Part shown: positions 18,645-31,808 of the stretch, piece after piece | How positions within the stretch are numbered: position 1 is the stretch's first letter | How the letters are laid out: each line of letters starts with the position of its first letter | Assembly: GCF_022682495.2 (NCBI RefSeq) | Contig: NC_071388.1 | Coordinates: 175,303,622 to 175,367,621, forward strand | From: Desmodus rotundus | Lineage: Eukaryota > Chordata > Mammalia > Chiroptera > Phyllostomidae | DNA: 64,000 nucleotides | Direction of reading: 5' to 3' | Notes under the pieces: model-generated | What the model saw: only the letters and a program-made list of their open reading frames with translations | Told to the model about the DNA's origin: nothing | The model's database searches: none | Made by a program: the position numbers and the translations under genes

Positions 18645-21600
18645 TTTCGATATTCAACACTATGCATTTTGCCAGTAGTATAGCTTCACTGGTTATATTA
18701 AAAAGCTGAGACTGGCTACTAGTTGCTATCTCTATCTTATCTGAATTAAACCGTAAAGAGGATGTAACACAATTGGCAGTTTTACATAGAACAAATGTTG
18801 AAGCTAAAGACAGCATGAATAAGAGAGATGGAATTTACTTAGGTGGTTAAGCTGATTAACATTAACACCTTCTGTGTGCTTTAAAAACAATTGACCTGTG
18901 TTTGAGTACCCAGTAATGCAATGAATCAATCAGATCCCACATTTCAGCTCAGCTGGTACAAGGATAATAATAAAATTTGTGGAACAGAACTGTCCTATTG
19001 ATCTCTCCTAAATCTAATCTTCCCATGTAGTGCCAACCCATCACTAAGTTTCCACTCATGCAGGACTCTTGCCCTAAAGCACTGAGAGCTGGGGTTGCTA
19101 TTATGTCAGGGACATTCTCATTAAGCGCTGTCATCCATTATCTGAATGCAGTCATTAAAGACATGACAGCAAGAGCTTCTCATAAATTTGAACCATTTTG
19201 TGAGAGTAACGTAAATGAATACACACACACAACACATACACATTTCCTACGCTAGGCTTAGTAACAAGAGAAGAGATTGGGGTCTGAATTGGATAATAAA
19301 AATATCTCAATCCCTCTTTCTCTATCAATCAATTTAGAAAAGCAGGAGCTAGAAGCTGGAAACACAGGTGCTTCTTACTTTCTAGTAAAACAAGAAATAG
19401 CTGCATTCAGGACATTGATTATCATTTTTAAAAGGAAGTAAATGCTCATTTCAGTGACAGTATGACTTTCAATAATGTCCAAACTCTTGCTGCCTCTCAA
19501 GTGGCTTTTGTGTTTCAACTGGATCTTTTCTTTCTTCAGCCAAGTTTTAAAAACACAGAGGGGAAGTCAGATGTCTTGTAGAGATACAGGGAAGACAGAC
19601 CCAAGGAGGAATAAAACTTAAGTTAGTAATTTTGATGAGTAAAAACTAAGCAAATTATTTGTATATTAAGTCAGTGTGGAAATATAATTTCTGTACTCTT
19701 TTTCATAAAAGAATGTAGTAGTTCAAATTAGTAGAAAGTAGAGGTGTCCTTTAATTATATATGTATACATAATGTATCATACATGTGTATAATAATTGAT
19801 AATGTGGTATATTATTCATTAAAGATCACCTAACATTTAATGACAATTGAGAAAAATTCAGTATTTTTGATAGAATATAATATAAAGAATTTTAAAGATA
19901 ATACTAGTATTCTTGAAGTCTCCGAAAATATAAAAAACATTTAACAACACTTCCTTACCTCTTTTGTGCCCGGCTACAAAAGTGCAATAAAGAGAATGAA
20001 AAGGGGCTAATGATATCCAGGCATTAACATCATCATTTTTAAGACTTTTATGAACTACAATGAGATAATTACTGCTAATTGGTATATTAAGATAGCAGAA
20101 TTATTAGTGTGTAAGAGAGTTAGCAATGAGTTCAAGGTATGGCATTCATCCAGGGATCCGTGGGGCTGACATTTTCTTTGTTGTTTTTTGTTAACATTGA
20201 ATAAAGAACTGCTCTTGGTCTTTATTAGCTCCAAATGTGATTTTGCTTACAATTTTGTTAGTTTAAATTTTATAGTATTCATGTTTGTGTCTTTTTTTCT
20301 TATACTGCTTTTTTCTGTAACAAGGGAGCTTAACATATTATTCGTGAAGAACAAATCTAAAACCAAAACTGCAAATTGGACTGTGAGGAATTTTTACATT
20401 TTGAAAGTTTTTCTTTACTCTTACATATTGAATGTACTTTTAAATAACTTCTTATAAAAATAATGCTTAAAATTACAAATCCTTTCTGAGAATATTACCA
20501 TTATATTGATGCTGTCATTATCTCCAATATAAAGGCAGACTGGCTTATGTATGAAGATTAGAATGAAAATAAATAGGTTTATCCAGTAAAACAATGGACC
20601 AAAGTTAAAGACGAAGACAGATCTACACCAGTAACATTGAATTATTGAAAAAGAAAATTAAAATATCAAGCAGTCTGACTGTGCATGTTTTTAACATGTA
20701 AGTTAATTAAATCCTTTAAAAGGAAGGGAACATGATACAAATGAATATATTTTATGGGCTCTAAGTTACAGTTACATAAAAGATAGTTCCTGACAATTTT
20801 ACTTGTTAAATATGTTTTTCAAATATTTACTCCTGTTTATTACCGCCAAAACAAATTTTAAGTTTTCAAGAAAAAATGAGAGAAATAATGTAACTATGTA
20901 AAAGGTATCTTTAATATTTTAATCTTATTATGAAAGGCATTTGGGGATAAATAAGTATGAAATTGATTTTGAAAGGTTGAAGGGTTCCCTATGTTAGAGG
21001 AACTGGTGTAACAAGGGGAGAAGTACAATTTATCACTGATAGGTCAGTTTGAGGCCAAACAGAGGCTTATCAATGACAAGCTGTGGAAGTTAAATTTTAT
21101 TTTAGGATATGGCTGTCACTGAAGGATTAATAGAAAAATGGCTGGGTTAGAGCTATGCTATATGGTTGTTAATCTGACCAAAAGCATTGTTTTAATTGCT
21201 GGGCAAAAATTGGGAGGTAGGAAAACTAAGTGGGAGAACTTTGAATAAAAATATGAGTAATAAAAGTGTGAATTTGATGCCAAGGTAATAAAATAAAAGT
21301 AATATATCAAAGGACATTTTGTGGTCCTAATTTAAAGTCAAGGAGAGTTTACAAAGAATAAAGTGCCCATTTTTTAGTTAATTATTTAGACAATTTTCTC
21401 ACTATGTCGAATCATTTTAAAGTATGGAGATTTGAAGTAAAACAGTAAAATGTACATCTTCTAAAACATGATTCAATCATCCTGCCTAATCCTTTATTTA
21501 TTAGGCAAAGGTATGTGAAAGAATACACAGAAATGCTAGATGCATTAGGGAAACAAATAGAAGTGTCAGCTCTCTGCACGCATCATTACATGTTCACCTC

Positions 21601-22380
21601 GACTGGACAATGAACAAACTGATATTGATTACTTTGGTTTGTCTTGTAAGATACATTCAAAGTGTCCAAATACATTGGTTTTGTTGCTGTAAATGCTGTT
21701 TAATAAGATTGTTACTTCACTTGCCACTCCTGCTATGTTGTGACAGTAAATAGTACTACGCACTTAATAAAATCAATGGCATTAGAAGGCTTAGAAGCTG
21801 TTTTAGGGAATGAACACAGAGCTCATTATGAGTGAATTCAGGAATGAATTTTAACACCAATTTGATATTTTTCCATTTAATTTTGTTCTCCTTGCAAATT
21901 AAAGGACCAGTGTGCAATGGTTTGAATACAGAGAGGCTTCTAAAATGTAACACTTCGGTAAGGGCATTTTCTGTGTAGACTGCTTCAGAGTCACCCCTTC
22001 TTGTACTTCAGCTTTAGAACGTTTGTATTCAAAATGCCTCAGGAAAAAGTTTCTTGGGCTAATATATTTTGAAGTAGATTATCTCCATAAAAATGTCTCT
22101 CCATTAGATTTTGGAGTGTCCAGGGAAAGCATTAAGCCTATCACTCTGAATTTCTGTGAATGTTCTTACATACTTCCATCATTAGAGAAAACAGGTTAGA
22201 ATTTGTTGTTTCTCTGAGACAATAAAAAGCATGGGAGGATTTCCCATTATATCCTTTATGCTAATTCTGTGACCATTATGGACACCCAAGATTGATCATT
22301 TCATTCATGTCCAGAAATGGAAAAATAAAAACGTACTAATGCCCTTAATTATTACATGGCATATCTAGCAAGAAGAGCAT
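18645..22380. other. Long stretch without recognised genes or repeats
   Basis: About 3.7 kb of AT-rich DNA. I saw a short CA-rich tract at 19220-19243 but no confident transposon and no exon-like sequence. Open frames of 60-90 codons (for example 20188-20457) lack any recognisable domain. Confidence 0.4.
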
Positions 22381-22384
22381 GAGA

Positions 22385-22560
22385 TTCTAAATTAGACAAT
22401 CATAATTCAGTCTAGGATCTACCACTTTACTGGGTTTGGTATCTCAGCAGGTAGCCCAGTGTCTCTGAATCTTATTTTCCTCGTGAACAAAAAATTTATC
22501 AAATGTTTTGGGAATTAAATAAGTGGTACATAACACATAGCCTGGCTTACTTTAAAACAT
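22385..22560 (+). mobile_element. MIR-like fragment
   Basis: Word order resembles MIR: a region like ctgtgtctctgaatc-ttattttcctcgtgaa where MIR has cctcagtttcctcatctgtaaa, followed by gggaattaaat and a cataacacatagcctgg end. Diverged, no tail. Confidence 0.5.
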
Positions 22561-22654
22561 GTGATTCAAGAGTTTAGTGTTAGGAAATAGTTAATCACAT
22601 TTACTTAATAATATATTAGCTCACTAATAATATTGGGCAATGTATAAAATTATA

Positions 22655-22985
22655 TACTACTGTTTAAATAAATATATATTGAGTTTCTACTCTGTGTTAT
22701 GCACTTTTCTAGGCACTGAAGCAGTAAATATATTCTCAGCTTTTAAAGAGCTTCTGTTCTGGTAAATGAAACCAACAACACTAAGGTAGTAAGCTGATGA
22801 ATATATAATATTTCAGATAGTAATACATTTTACAAGAAAGGTTAAGTAGTTTAAAGAGAGTGTGGGAAACAAACTGAAGATAGTTATTATTTTAGTGATG
22901 TTAAGAAAGAAACTGGATTAAGGAAAATTTAAGCAAAGATCTGAGGGAAGCAAGCATTGGGATTGTTGAGGTTCATTCCCCAACA
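22655..22985 (+). mobile_element. L2-like LINE 3' fragment
   Basis: The run ttgagtttctactctgtgtt and cttttctaggcactgaagca (22679-22725) resembles the end region of L2 and is followed by words found further along that repeat (gagcttctgttctggtaaat, caaagatctgagggaag). Old and truncated. Confidence 0.5.
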
Positions 22986-23121
22986 AAGGAAATGAGCATA
23001 AAATTTGCCCCGAGATGAGAAAGGCCTTAGTGAGTTCATCCCACAGGAATTCTCTTAGGTACTGCGTTATATCCCCAGACAGGTCTTATATACATATTTT
23101 TCCATAAATGTATGGAATGTT

Positions 23122-24065
23122 AACCCCTTTTTTAAAAATTTTATTGTTGTTCAAGTAGAGTTGTCTGCCTTTTCCCTCCTCTAGTCCCCCCCACCCCAGC
23201 CACCCCCACCTCCCCATCTTGATTCTACCCCTCCTTGGTTTTGTCCATGTGTCTTTTATACATATTCCTGAAAATCCTTCCCCTTTTCCCCTCTTTATCC
23301 CCTCCCACCTCCCCACTGGTTACTATGTTTGTTCTTAATTTCAATGTCTCTGGTTATATTTTCCTTGCTTGTTTGCTTTATTGATTAGGTTCTACTTAAG
23401 GGTGAGATCATATGGTATTTGTCTTTTACTGCCTGGCTTATTTCACTTAGCACAGTGCTCTCCAGATCCATCCATGCTGTCCAAAGGGTTCAGAGATCCT
23501 TCCTTATTTCTGCTGTGTAGTATTCCATCATGTAAATGTACCACAGTTTTTTGATCCATTCATTTACTGATGGGCACTGAGGTTGCTTCCAGCACTTGGC
23601 TATTGTAAATTGTGCTGCTATGAACATTGGGGTGAATGGGTTCTTTTGAGTTAGTGTTTCAGGATTTTTAGGGTATAATCCCAGCAGTGGAATTACTGGG
23701 TCAAAGGCAATTCCATTTTTAGTTTTCTGAGGAAATTGCATGCTTTTTTCCACAGTGGCCTCACCAGTCTGTATTCCCACCAATAGTGCACTAGGGTTCC
23801 CTTTTCTCCACAACCTCTCCAACACTTGTTGTTTGTTGATTTGTTTATGATGGCCATTCTCACCAGCGTGAAGTGGTATCTCATTGTGGTTTTAATTTGC
23901 CTATCTCTGATGGCTAGTGATGCTGAGCATCCTTTCATATGTCTCTGGGCCTTCTGTATGTTCTCCTTGGAGAAGTGTCTCTTCTTTCAGGTCTGTTGTT
24001 CATTTTTTTAATTGGATAGTTTGTCTCCCAGGAGTTGAGTCCTGTGAGTTCTTTATACATTGGGC
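23122..24065 (-). mobile_element. L1 3' end, minus strand
   Basis: A T-rich tail (23128-23145) leads into a C-rich stretch, which is the G-rich 3'UTR on the minus strand, and then into ORF2. Minus-strand frames at 23490-23825 and 23693-23938 give typical ORF2 C-terminal words: [44 protein letters not shown] and [13 protein letters not shown]. The two overlap in different frames, so at least one frameshift is present. Truncated at its 5' end near 24065. Confidence 0.88.
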
Positions 24066-24534
24066 CCAAGGGCCTTGTATTTGCCACCTGTGTTTCAAAA
24101 TTAGTACATATATAATTTGTTAGAGATAAAGCAATATCTTCATGGGATCTAAAATTTAAAAAACTTCTATTCCAATCTTTTTTTGCCTGTGTGTGAATAA
24201 AAATTTTTATCCAAAATATTTCTTCTGATCACATTTGCCTTAATTAGTGGATTTTTACATGATGTACATAAAAAAGTAGAATAAGCAATTCTCAGTTAAT
24301 ACATAGCTTTGTGACTAACATTTTTTCTCTATTTTTTCTTTCCAATATAACATCTCTATCTAGTTTTGGAAACTAATAAATCATGTTTTGTAGGGTTTTT
24401 TTCACTCTATAAGGTTTGGACTGATAGAATAATGCTTGCATTTTTATGTTTCCAAAACCCATATAATATTCTGTGAACCTTCTAAATTCGACATTATTCT
24501 AGTGAAATATGGTTCAGTTTTATTAGAAGAAGCC
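24066..24534. other. Unassigned AT-rich DNA
   Basis: No gene or repeat recognised in this interval. Confidence 0.4.
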
Positions 24535-24720
24535 TGTTTTTTAAATCAGGAACTTGATTTTTTTCCTGCTAACTAACATGGTCATCTTGGGCAAGTTATA
24601 CCTTTCTTGTCTCCAATTTTCTCGCCTAGAAAGTAAAGTGATTGACAGGTTCCTGGAGTACCTCTAAAGCCTAACCATCTCAACTACATAATACTTTAAG
24701 TTCCTCATGGTTATTAAATG
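24535..24720 (+). mobile_element. MIR-like fragment
   Basis: Resembles the MIR core: atcttgggcaagttatacct (24583-24602) and ccaattttctcgcctagaaa. Diverged. Confidence 0.5.
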
Positions 24721-24969
24721 CCATGTGGATTTCTGTTGTTCTAACCATTACTTGTTTTAAATACTCAAAGATAATGTGATAAAGATAATATCACAGATAA
24801 ACATCATTTATCTGTTTACATTCTCAGTTTCATATCCAGAATGGACTATCAAAATATGTGAATATTTCCAACTCCCCAACTCACCCACCCACCAGCAAAT
24901 ACATTTTCTGCCCCCCTATTTTATTATTTATTTTATTAGTTTGAACTCTTATTCCTAGTTGTTAGTTTC

Positions 24970-25105
24970 TTCTACACATTTATTATATCTTACTAGATGT
25001 AAACTTTGTGAAGATAGGAAATATGTATTTTTGTTATACCCTGTGATTTTTACCATAATGTGCAAAGCAGTGGAATATAAATAAATACATTGACAGATGT
25101 TTTCC
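24970..25105 (+). mobile_element. L2-like 3' end
   Basis: The words gatgtaaactttgtgaagat-agg and the AATAAATACATTGA-like end resemble the last 100-130 bases of L2. Short and diverged. Confidence 0.45.
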
Positions 25106-26454
25106 TACTCAAGGACAATGGATAACAGGAATGATTCTTAAACTCAGTTTACTAAGACATTGATTTATTGTCGTCATCAAGCAAAAGAACCATATACAGA
25201 ACTCACAACAAAAACTAATGATAGATATGATAGATTTCCTTAGGCATCTTACATTCAAATTCAATTTGTGTCCTATTAAATTAAGGGAAATAAGTAAGGT
25301 AATGCTATGTCATATAAATTCCTGAGCTCACCATCATTTCCATAGCAACTTCATTTAATGTAAATATCATCATGCAATACAACTGAATTAAATCAAATAA
25401 AAATGTGATTGGAGAGGAAAACAAGAGGATTTTTCTAAAACAGAAGAAAAATGCCATTCCAAAGGAGATAAGGAATAAGAATACCTGTCCTTTCTTAGAG
25501 TAAGTTTAAATGTACTCATTTAATTGTTTTTCTGCCACATTCCATCTAGACTCTAGGGTAAGAGTTATTTTTTCTAATATATATTTTTGTTTTAGAAATT
25601 TTATATTAAAGGCAGAAGCTGAATTCATATTAAACAATATTTTTACATTTGATAATCTTTAATGAACAAATTTACAAGAGTTATATTAAAACTAAAAGAA
25701 GTGACTGTTTTTTAAAAAATACTTGTAACAGTATGGCAGTTGAAATTCACTTAATTTTGTTCCAGATTGTCACTGCAGTGAAAAGTTCAGGAGAGTTTAA
25801 AATAAAATTTTGACCACTTGTTTTTAATGAAAACCAGAAACAACTGCTGGTATATTTAGACTGCAAGATATAACTCAATGTTAACAACAGAACAAAAAGT
25901 TTCAACTTCGTCATTCATTTTATACAAATGGAATGGAAAATTTCTTGTAGATCATTGTTAACTCTGAGTCAGATGTCTTCAGATGGCTTAAACAGGTGCC
26001 AGAAATGGGATTCAAAAATTTTTTTCTGGTACTTACAGTTCTTAATGCATCTGTGTGTGTGTGTATGTGTGTGGCCTAGGGCTTAAGCATATGTGAATTA
26101 CTAAGTTTTTAAACTGGTTAGGTGCCTGTTATAACTAATTTGTTTATCTTTCTTACTACATTATCTTGAAAGGCTATTCAGAGTCAATATGTATAGTAAT
26201 ACTAACACACTCAAAGGATGGATAATCAAAAAAAACTTGAATAGCACACATTAATTACAGTTTTATATTTGGTACATTATGCTATTTAATTACATAGTTA
26301 GTTGATAATTCTGTAAATTAAATGAATATATAAATAGGTCATGATTTATTTATTGCAAATAACATGATAAAGAGAAAACACTGAAAAATGACTAGAAGTA
26401 AAATTAAGACAAGAATAAAATTTGCTGTTGGAATAGTAATATATCTTTTAGGTC
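25106..26454. other. Unassigned AT-rich DNA with a TG tract
   Basis: No gene recognised. A short (TG)n tract lies at 26052-26073. The rest appears single-copy. Confidence 0.4.
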
Positions 26455-26670
26455 TTTTTTTAGTACTCACCCGAGGACATGCTTATTGATTTTTAGAGAG
26501 GGCGAGGGAGGGAGAGAGAGGGAGAGAAACAGCAATTGGCTGCCTCTCATACCTCCAGCCCCAACCAGGCACCGAACCGTATCCTAAGTATGTGACAGGA
26601 CCAGGAATCGAACTTGTGACCTTTCCATTTGCAGAACAGTCCAACCAACTGAGCCACACCAGTCAGAGCC
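26455..26670 (-). mobile_element. VES-type SINE, minus strand
   Basis: Read on the minus strand it begins GGCTCTGACTGGTGTGGCTC and carries the tRNA-like head, with a B-box-like GTTCGATTCC near 26605. The GA-rich block at 26498-26530 is the CT-rich body of the SINE on its own strand. No clean duplication was found. Confidence 0.85.
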
Positions 26671-27648
26671 CCCACCTTTGTCTAATAGATATTGTGGCAA
26701 TCTTACTATATTTCGTAAAATTGAATAGATTGAAAGCTCATCAAATTACAGCACTTTTCTAACTCAATGGATTACATTTTCATGTATATATTTTTTCCCG
26801 TTCTTTCCCAGTTACTCCAACCATTCAATTTTTCCTACAATAGTTTTCTAATAGGAAAGAATACGAGACAATAAAGTCAGGATAGAAGAAAAAGTTGAGT
26901 GATATATAACATCTACTTCCCTGAAATATAGTTGAATTATTTTGGGTATACATTAAATCATTCTGTTAAGATTTTATTCTGAGTCATCCTTAATTATAGG
27001 TTCTCTGTGTTTTATATTCTTCTTTATCAAAATGTTTATATGAATATTTTCTCATAGGGTAATTGTCAAGATAAGATAACTCATGAGTGGCTCTAAAATT
27101 GCTTCTGTTTTATTAATTAATTTTTGCAGTTATTCTTCTAATTTTCTTAGCCTTCTTGCTCCCAACCCCCATATTTTGTCTAATAATATTTTTCCTTCTC
27201 ATACATAAGTCTTAGTATAGATAAGTCAAAATGTAACTATTTCTAAAGTGGCAACGATACTGAATTCTTGTGACTTAGATAAGTTTTTTATGAGTTGCTG
27301 ACATTAATTGCAAGAATTTATTGTGAAAAGGAAATGTAAAAAAACCCCCAAAATTCCGGTACGGGATGAAACTGAAAAATCCAGTAACACATAAAAAAGA
27401 AAACAAGAAGAAATAAGTTATAGACCAACTTAAAATTCAATGTTTCAATCATTGAACTTTTGGGGTAACAATTATTGTTTTCTATTTCAAAAGTATTAAG
27501 TTTTGAGATCAGTTGTGTGATAATGCCTTTGTATCTCCTTTCCTATGTATGTTTAAATAACCAGTTAAGTATAAATGTAATTTTTCTATGATGTAAAAAA
27601 ATCAAGAAACAGTAGGCACTCTTGGCTACTAGATATATCATCATTTTT
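26671..27648. other. Unassigned AT-rich DNA
   Basis: No gene or recognisable transposon. Confidence 0.4.
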
Positions 27649-27698
27649 AAATAATAATAATAATAATAATAATTATTATTATTATTATTATTATTATT
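27649..27698. repeat. Self-complementary (AAT)n(ATT)n microsatellite
   Basis: About eight AAT units (27649-27672) switch directly to about eight ATT units (27673-27698), giving an almost perfect 50-bp palindrome that could form a hairpin. It abuts the head of a VES SINE. Confidence 0.9.
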
Positions 27699-27704
27699 AC
27701 TGTG

Positions 27705-27957
27705 GGCTCTGGCCAGGTGGCTCCGTGGGTTGGAGTGTTGTCCCACACACTAAAAGTGTGCAGGTTTGATTCACGGTCAGGGTCCATAGCTAGATTGTGG
27801 GTTCCATCCTTTCTGGTAAGGGTGCATATGGGAAGCAACCAATTGATGTTCCTCTCTCTCTCACTCTCTCTCTCTCTCTTTTTCTCCCCGTCCTCTCTCT
27901 CTATAAATCAATAAACATATCATTGAATAAAACATATGCTCAGGTGAGGATTAAAAA
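27705..27957 (+). mobile_element. VES-type SINE
   Basis: Head GCTCTGGCCAGGTGGCTCCG, box A-like TGGCTCCGTGGGTTGG, box B-like GGTTTGATTC (27762-27771), CT-rich body (27850-27902) and A-rich tail. Full length with modest divergence. The immediate 5' neighbour is the trinucleotide tract. Confidence 0.88.
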
Positions 27958-28620
27958 TATATGTAACTCAATTGTTATTATAGGGTGAATTAGGATACTT
28001 ACATTTGAATAATGATTTCAGAGATTTTGCAATATTGGTTCATGAAACTTCTGGTTGGAAAGAAAACAGATGACTGACCATCAAGTGATGTGATTTCTTA
28101 TGGGTAATAACATGCATATACTGGTATTGTGTGGAGCTTTCCTCTCTCATTTTTACATATGCCCTATAGTTTTGTATTTTTTAAAATAATTTCTCATTCA
28201 AGGATTTCCTTGACATTCATATTATTTTTTCACCTACATAATGAGTTGCCTGGGTTTGGGAAATAATTACTGTGTGTCTTCCCTTTGTTCACACCCCTAG
28301 GCATGACCTCAGGTTACCCACACCTTGGGGGTGCAATTCTTGTAAGCTCATGTTTCTATTCAATTAAATGATATCTTTAAACTGATTTCCTCGCTACTGA
28401 TACTCTGTAAACTGAAGTGTGCTTCTTATCTTAGGTGTATTTTCACTATCATTTTCAGCAACTTAACATCCCCATCAGTCCCTAATGCATTTACTATATT
28501 GCTTGCCTAGGTAAATTCCCTTCAGAACTTCCTGAAAAAAGCTGACACTGTAAGCTACATTTTTTATTCACATATATTTTCTTGGTTTAGTATTGATAAT
28601 GATATGAGGATTGTAATAAC
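27958..28620. other. Unassigned AT-rich DNA
   Basis: No gene or clear repeat was recognised in this interval. Confidence 0.4.
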
Positions 28621-28624
28621 TATT

Positions 28625-28795
28625 TTTATTTGATGCATGTGAGTTCTGAGTGCTTTACGTACATTTATTCATTTATACCTAGCAGTAAGTCCATAAAGCA
28701 GGTGCTATTATCATTCTCATTTGTAGGTAGGAAAACTGAGTCCCCGAGTGCTCAGGGGCCTTGCTCATGGTGGAAGAGTGGCAAAGTTGGGGAAA
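28625..28795 (+). mobile_element. MIR SINE fragment
   Basis: Good MIR-like word order: gagtgctttacgtacattta, ataaagcaggtgctattatc, gtaggtaggaaaactgagtc and gaagagtggcaaagttgg. This is the 3' half of MIR. Confidence 0.65.
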
Positions 28796-31598
28796 AATAG
28801 CATTTTCATTTACTCACTACAAGTTTATTATGAAATAATTTCTAAAAGGCTGACTATTGCCTAGATTAGTTTTTCATGCTATGGACTTACTAGCAATCAG
28901 TATAGCAAATATTTTATAGCACTCTTTTTACTGTCTTGAAATATTATTTATTCATAGTATAAACTATCTATATACATGTATAAATAAAGTTGATATATTG
29001 CTCTAATTTAAAATAAAAGAAATAAAATGAAATTAATTTACAATAAAGATTCTGTACTTTAAATTTTCAATGCTTGGGTCCAACTGCAGTAGTATATTTA
29101 AACAAATAAATCTGGTTCTTAGCCTATACATATAATATGCAACAAATCAGGTATATTTTATGGCAGACAGGTATGGAGATACAGGTGTGTTCTATTGGTG
29201 ATACAATTTTCCAAAATGATGGTCAATTTCTGGTAAAATTCTGAATGAAATAAAGTACAATTCTACTAGTGATTTACATAACAATTACGTTGATGGAAAA
29301 TCCAACATATACTGTGCAAAAAGGTCTATTTGTTTATATCAAGTGTGTAGTTAGGTTTTAGGCTTGAATGATTATGTACAAATTCTTCACTTCATGCTTG
29401 CATGGCTGAATATTCAAAAGCTATGGGAGATAACAGGATAATCCTTTTTTTGATTGTAGTGACTGATAGATTTTAGGAAATCCAGCATCCTTGACCCTCT
29501 TTCCTAAAATATCAGCTGCCATCTCCCCAGATACGCTCAGAAATTCTAGTACACCATGGTTAGGGCTTGATGCCACACCATTGAGAACACCTGAATTAGG
29601 TAATTTCTGATAACAATTTGAACTATGTACACATTTATAAGATAAATTTAATGTTTTTTTTGTTTCTGAATTTAGAAAAAAAGCATTAATAAAGTGAACA
29701 CTCAGGTCAAAATGTGCATATTTTACACAACTCTGGGTTATTAGAAAATAAACTCCTTTTTTAAAATTTTTAACAAAAGAACACTTATGAAGAAAGAGTT
29801 GTCAAGAATCCTATTAATCCATGCAACCCCAATAAATTTAATAAAAAGAAATAAAAAGAATTTACTGTGCTTTTATTTGAAGCTGGTTTTCAAATGCTTA
29901 AGTGGGCAATATTGATTTGAAATGCTTTCTGATCTTGTAATTTCCTGTCTTCACTTTTGCCTATAATGTGAGAAGTAAGAGAGAGGAAATGTAACTACTT
30001 TGCTCTGAGTTTGGAAACAATATGATGGAAGTAGTAATGATAGTAGTAATAATAATAATAATAACAACAACTTTTCAATTTATACCAGAAATCCTTTCAT
30101 GGGAGAAAAATGTCCTTTGTTTGGGAAAATAAATTGAGGCATTTTCTATAAAAGAAGGATTCAATAAAAGACAATACAATAAAGGGAGAGAAAATATATA
30201 TAATAAATACCCAGGCATTCGGTGGATGTATGTAAACTGGAAGATTGAGGTGAGAGTGAGAGGAAGAGAGCAGGAGAGAATGGGCTGGAACCGAGAGCAA
30301 GGGGACCAGTGAGTAGGTCCTGCTGGCCAGGAGTGTCAGTGAATGTTAAAGTCAAGGTAGAGGCTGGACTGCATTACTCCACCCTTGGCCACACATCTCA
30401 GTGCCTGAACAATGACCTTCTGCAGGTAAGTACAGAGGGGAACGAAAATGAAAACAAAAACAAAAACCAAACATAGAATCTAAAGACATGAGGTTGTAGA
30501 ATAGAAAAGAAGAAAAACAATGTGTTAGAAACAAGGAAAAAAATTAGTATGTGAGAAGCCGGCAATAGGAAAAAAACGTGTATACAGACACCAAGAAAGG
30601 GAATCAACCTCATTGTAATTAAATTTTAGAGGGCTATGTGACTTTAGTGATATATATCTATATTTCAGGGTTAAATTTATATCTATACGTTTATTTTATA
30701 ATTTGCTAATGATGGGTGTTGAAGCTAATGAAAAAGGAGATCTATGGACATATTACACTTAGTTTTATGCTGTCCTTAGGCCTTATCAGGTATAACTGAG
30801 ATTTATATTTATTTTCAACATGCATGCTTATATGTCTATTTGTATATTTGTACATTTACATTTTTATAGCAACATATAGAAATCATGATACTATATTTTT
30901 GAGTTAACACTTTATAAAATAATATCAGGTTACTAAGTTAAAATGATTGATTGGTTTGTGGGTCTCTAAATGTACACTTCATAATGGGAAGACTAACAGA
31001 CAGGGCTTCAACATACTGGTGAAGAAGACCGGTAGCCAGTGGCAGTGTGCCTTCGTCTGAGCATATGGTCCTTGTGTTTGGAACAGTAAAAGTGGGAAGC
31101 ATCTGTTGTACCCTATTGGATTCAACCAAGTGTATGTCACAGTGCTTCAATACAAGTCTATGATAAGGAAAATCATTTGTACTTATGCTGCAGTAAGTTA
31201 CCCGCTATATTGACACTGCCTTAGTGGTATGATTTTAAGATGATTTTTAGCTCCCATCTAGAAAACAACTTTAAGTGGTATTTTCATTGTTCTTTTCAAA
31301 ATAAAATACTAATACACATTTTCAACAATAAAAAGTAATTTCTTTATAAAGTCTGTACTAACATACATTATATTTAACTAAACCTAAGCATTTTAATATT
31401 TTAATTTTAGAATTAGTAGCTTCAATGAAGTACTTTAAGATAATTTTCTTCATACTTTTCAGACATTTATATAAACTATTATTAAAATAAAGTGTTTTTT
31501 CTTTATTATATATTTTCTTTGTATGACAGAATAACAGGTCAGATTCTGTTTCTTAATTCCCACTTAGGGTTCTGTGGATCTCTGGACTCTGTCTAACA
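28796..31598. other. Unassigned DNA with a short AAT tract
   Basis: About 2.8 kb without recognised genes. A trinucleotide tract (taa/ataata) lies at 30042-30070. The piece 30100-30620 is purine-rich and has several overlapping minus-strand open frames of 60-70 codons with no recognisable domain; I regard them as chance. A 70-codon minus frame at 30938-31150 is likewise unassigned. Confidence 0.4.
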
Positions 31599-31808
31599 CA
31601 GGTAGCAAACACAAGGCCCGCGGGCCAAACACGCCCATCACTTTGTTTTATCCGGCCTGGCACCTGTTTCTACCCGGCAGCAGCGCCCAGCTCCTTGCCC
31701 CTAGTTCTGGAGTAGTTACATTTATACAGTCCTAAAATTACATTAGGCCCTATGAAGGCAACTGAGAGGCTGATGTGGCCCCCGGTGAAAATGAGTTTGA
31801 CACCCCTG
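31599..31808 (-). mobile_element. hAT-like non-autonomous DNA transposon, 210 bp
   Basis: On the minus strand it starts CAGGGGTGTCAAACTCATTT and ends with sequence whose complement is CAGGTAGCAAACACAAGG, so the ends are inverted repeats beginning CAGG. It carries AAGGCCCGCGGGCC (31613-31626), typical of a large class of hAT MITEs. GC content is far above its surroundings and several CpG remain. An 8-bp target duplication, expected for hAT, was not clear. No coding capacity. Confidence 0.72.

Noticed and set aside
20188..20457. 89-codon frame with hydrophobic segments as a small membrane protein
   Set aside because: T-rich DNA readily yields Phe/Leu/Val-rich frames. No start context, neighbour or domain supports a gene.
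27641..27840. Frames with long Ile, Tyr or Asn runs
   Set aside because: They are translations of the (AAT)n(ATT)n microsatellite.
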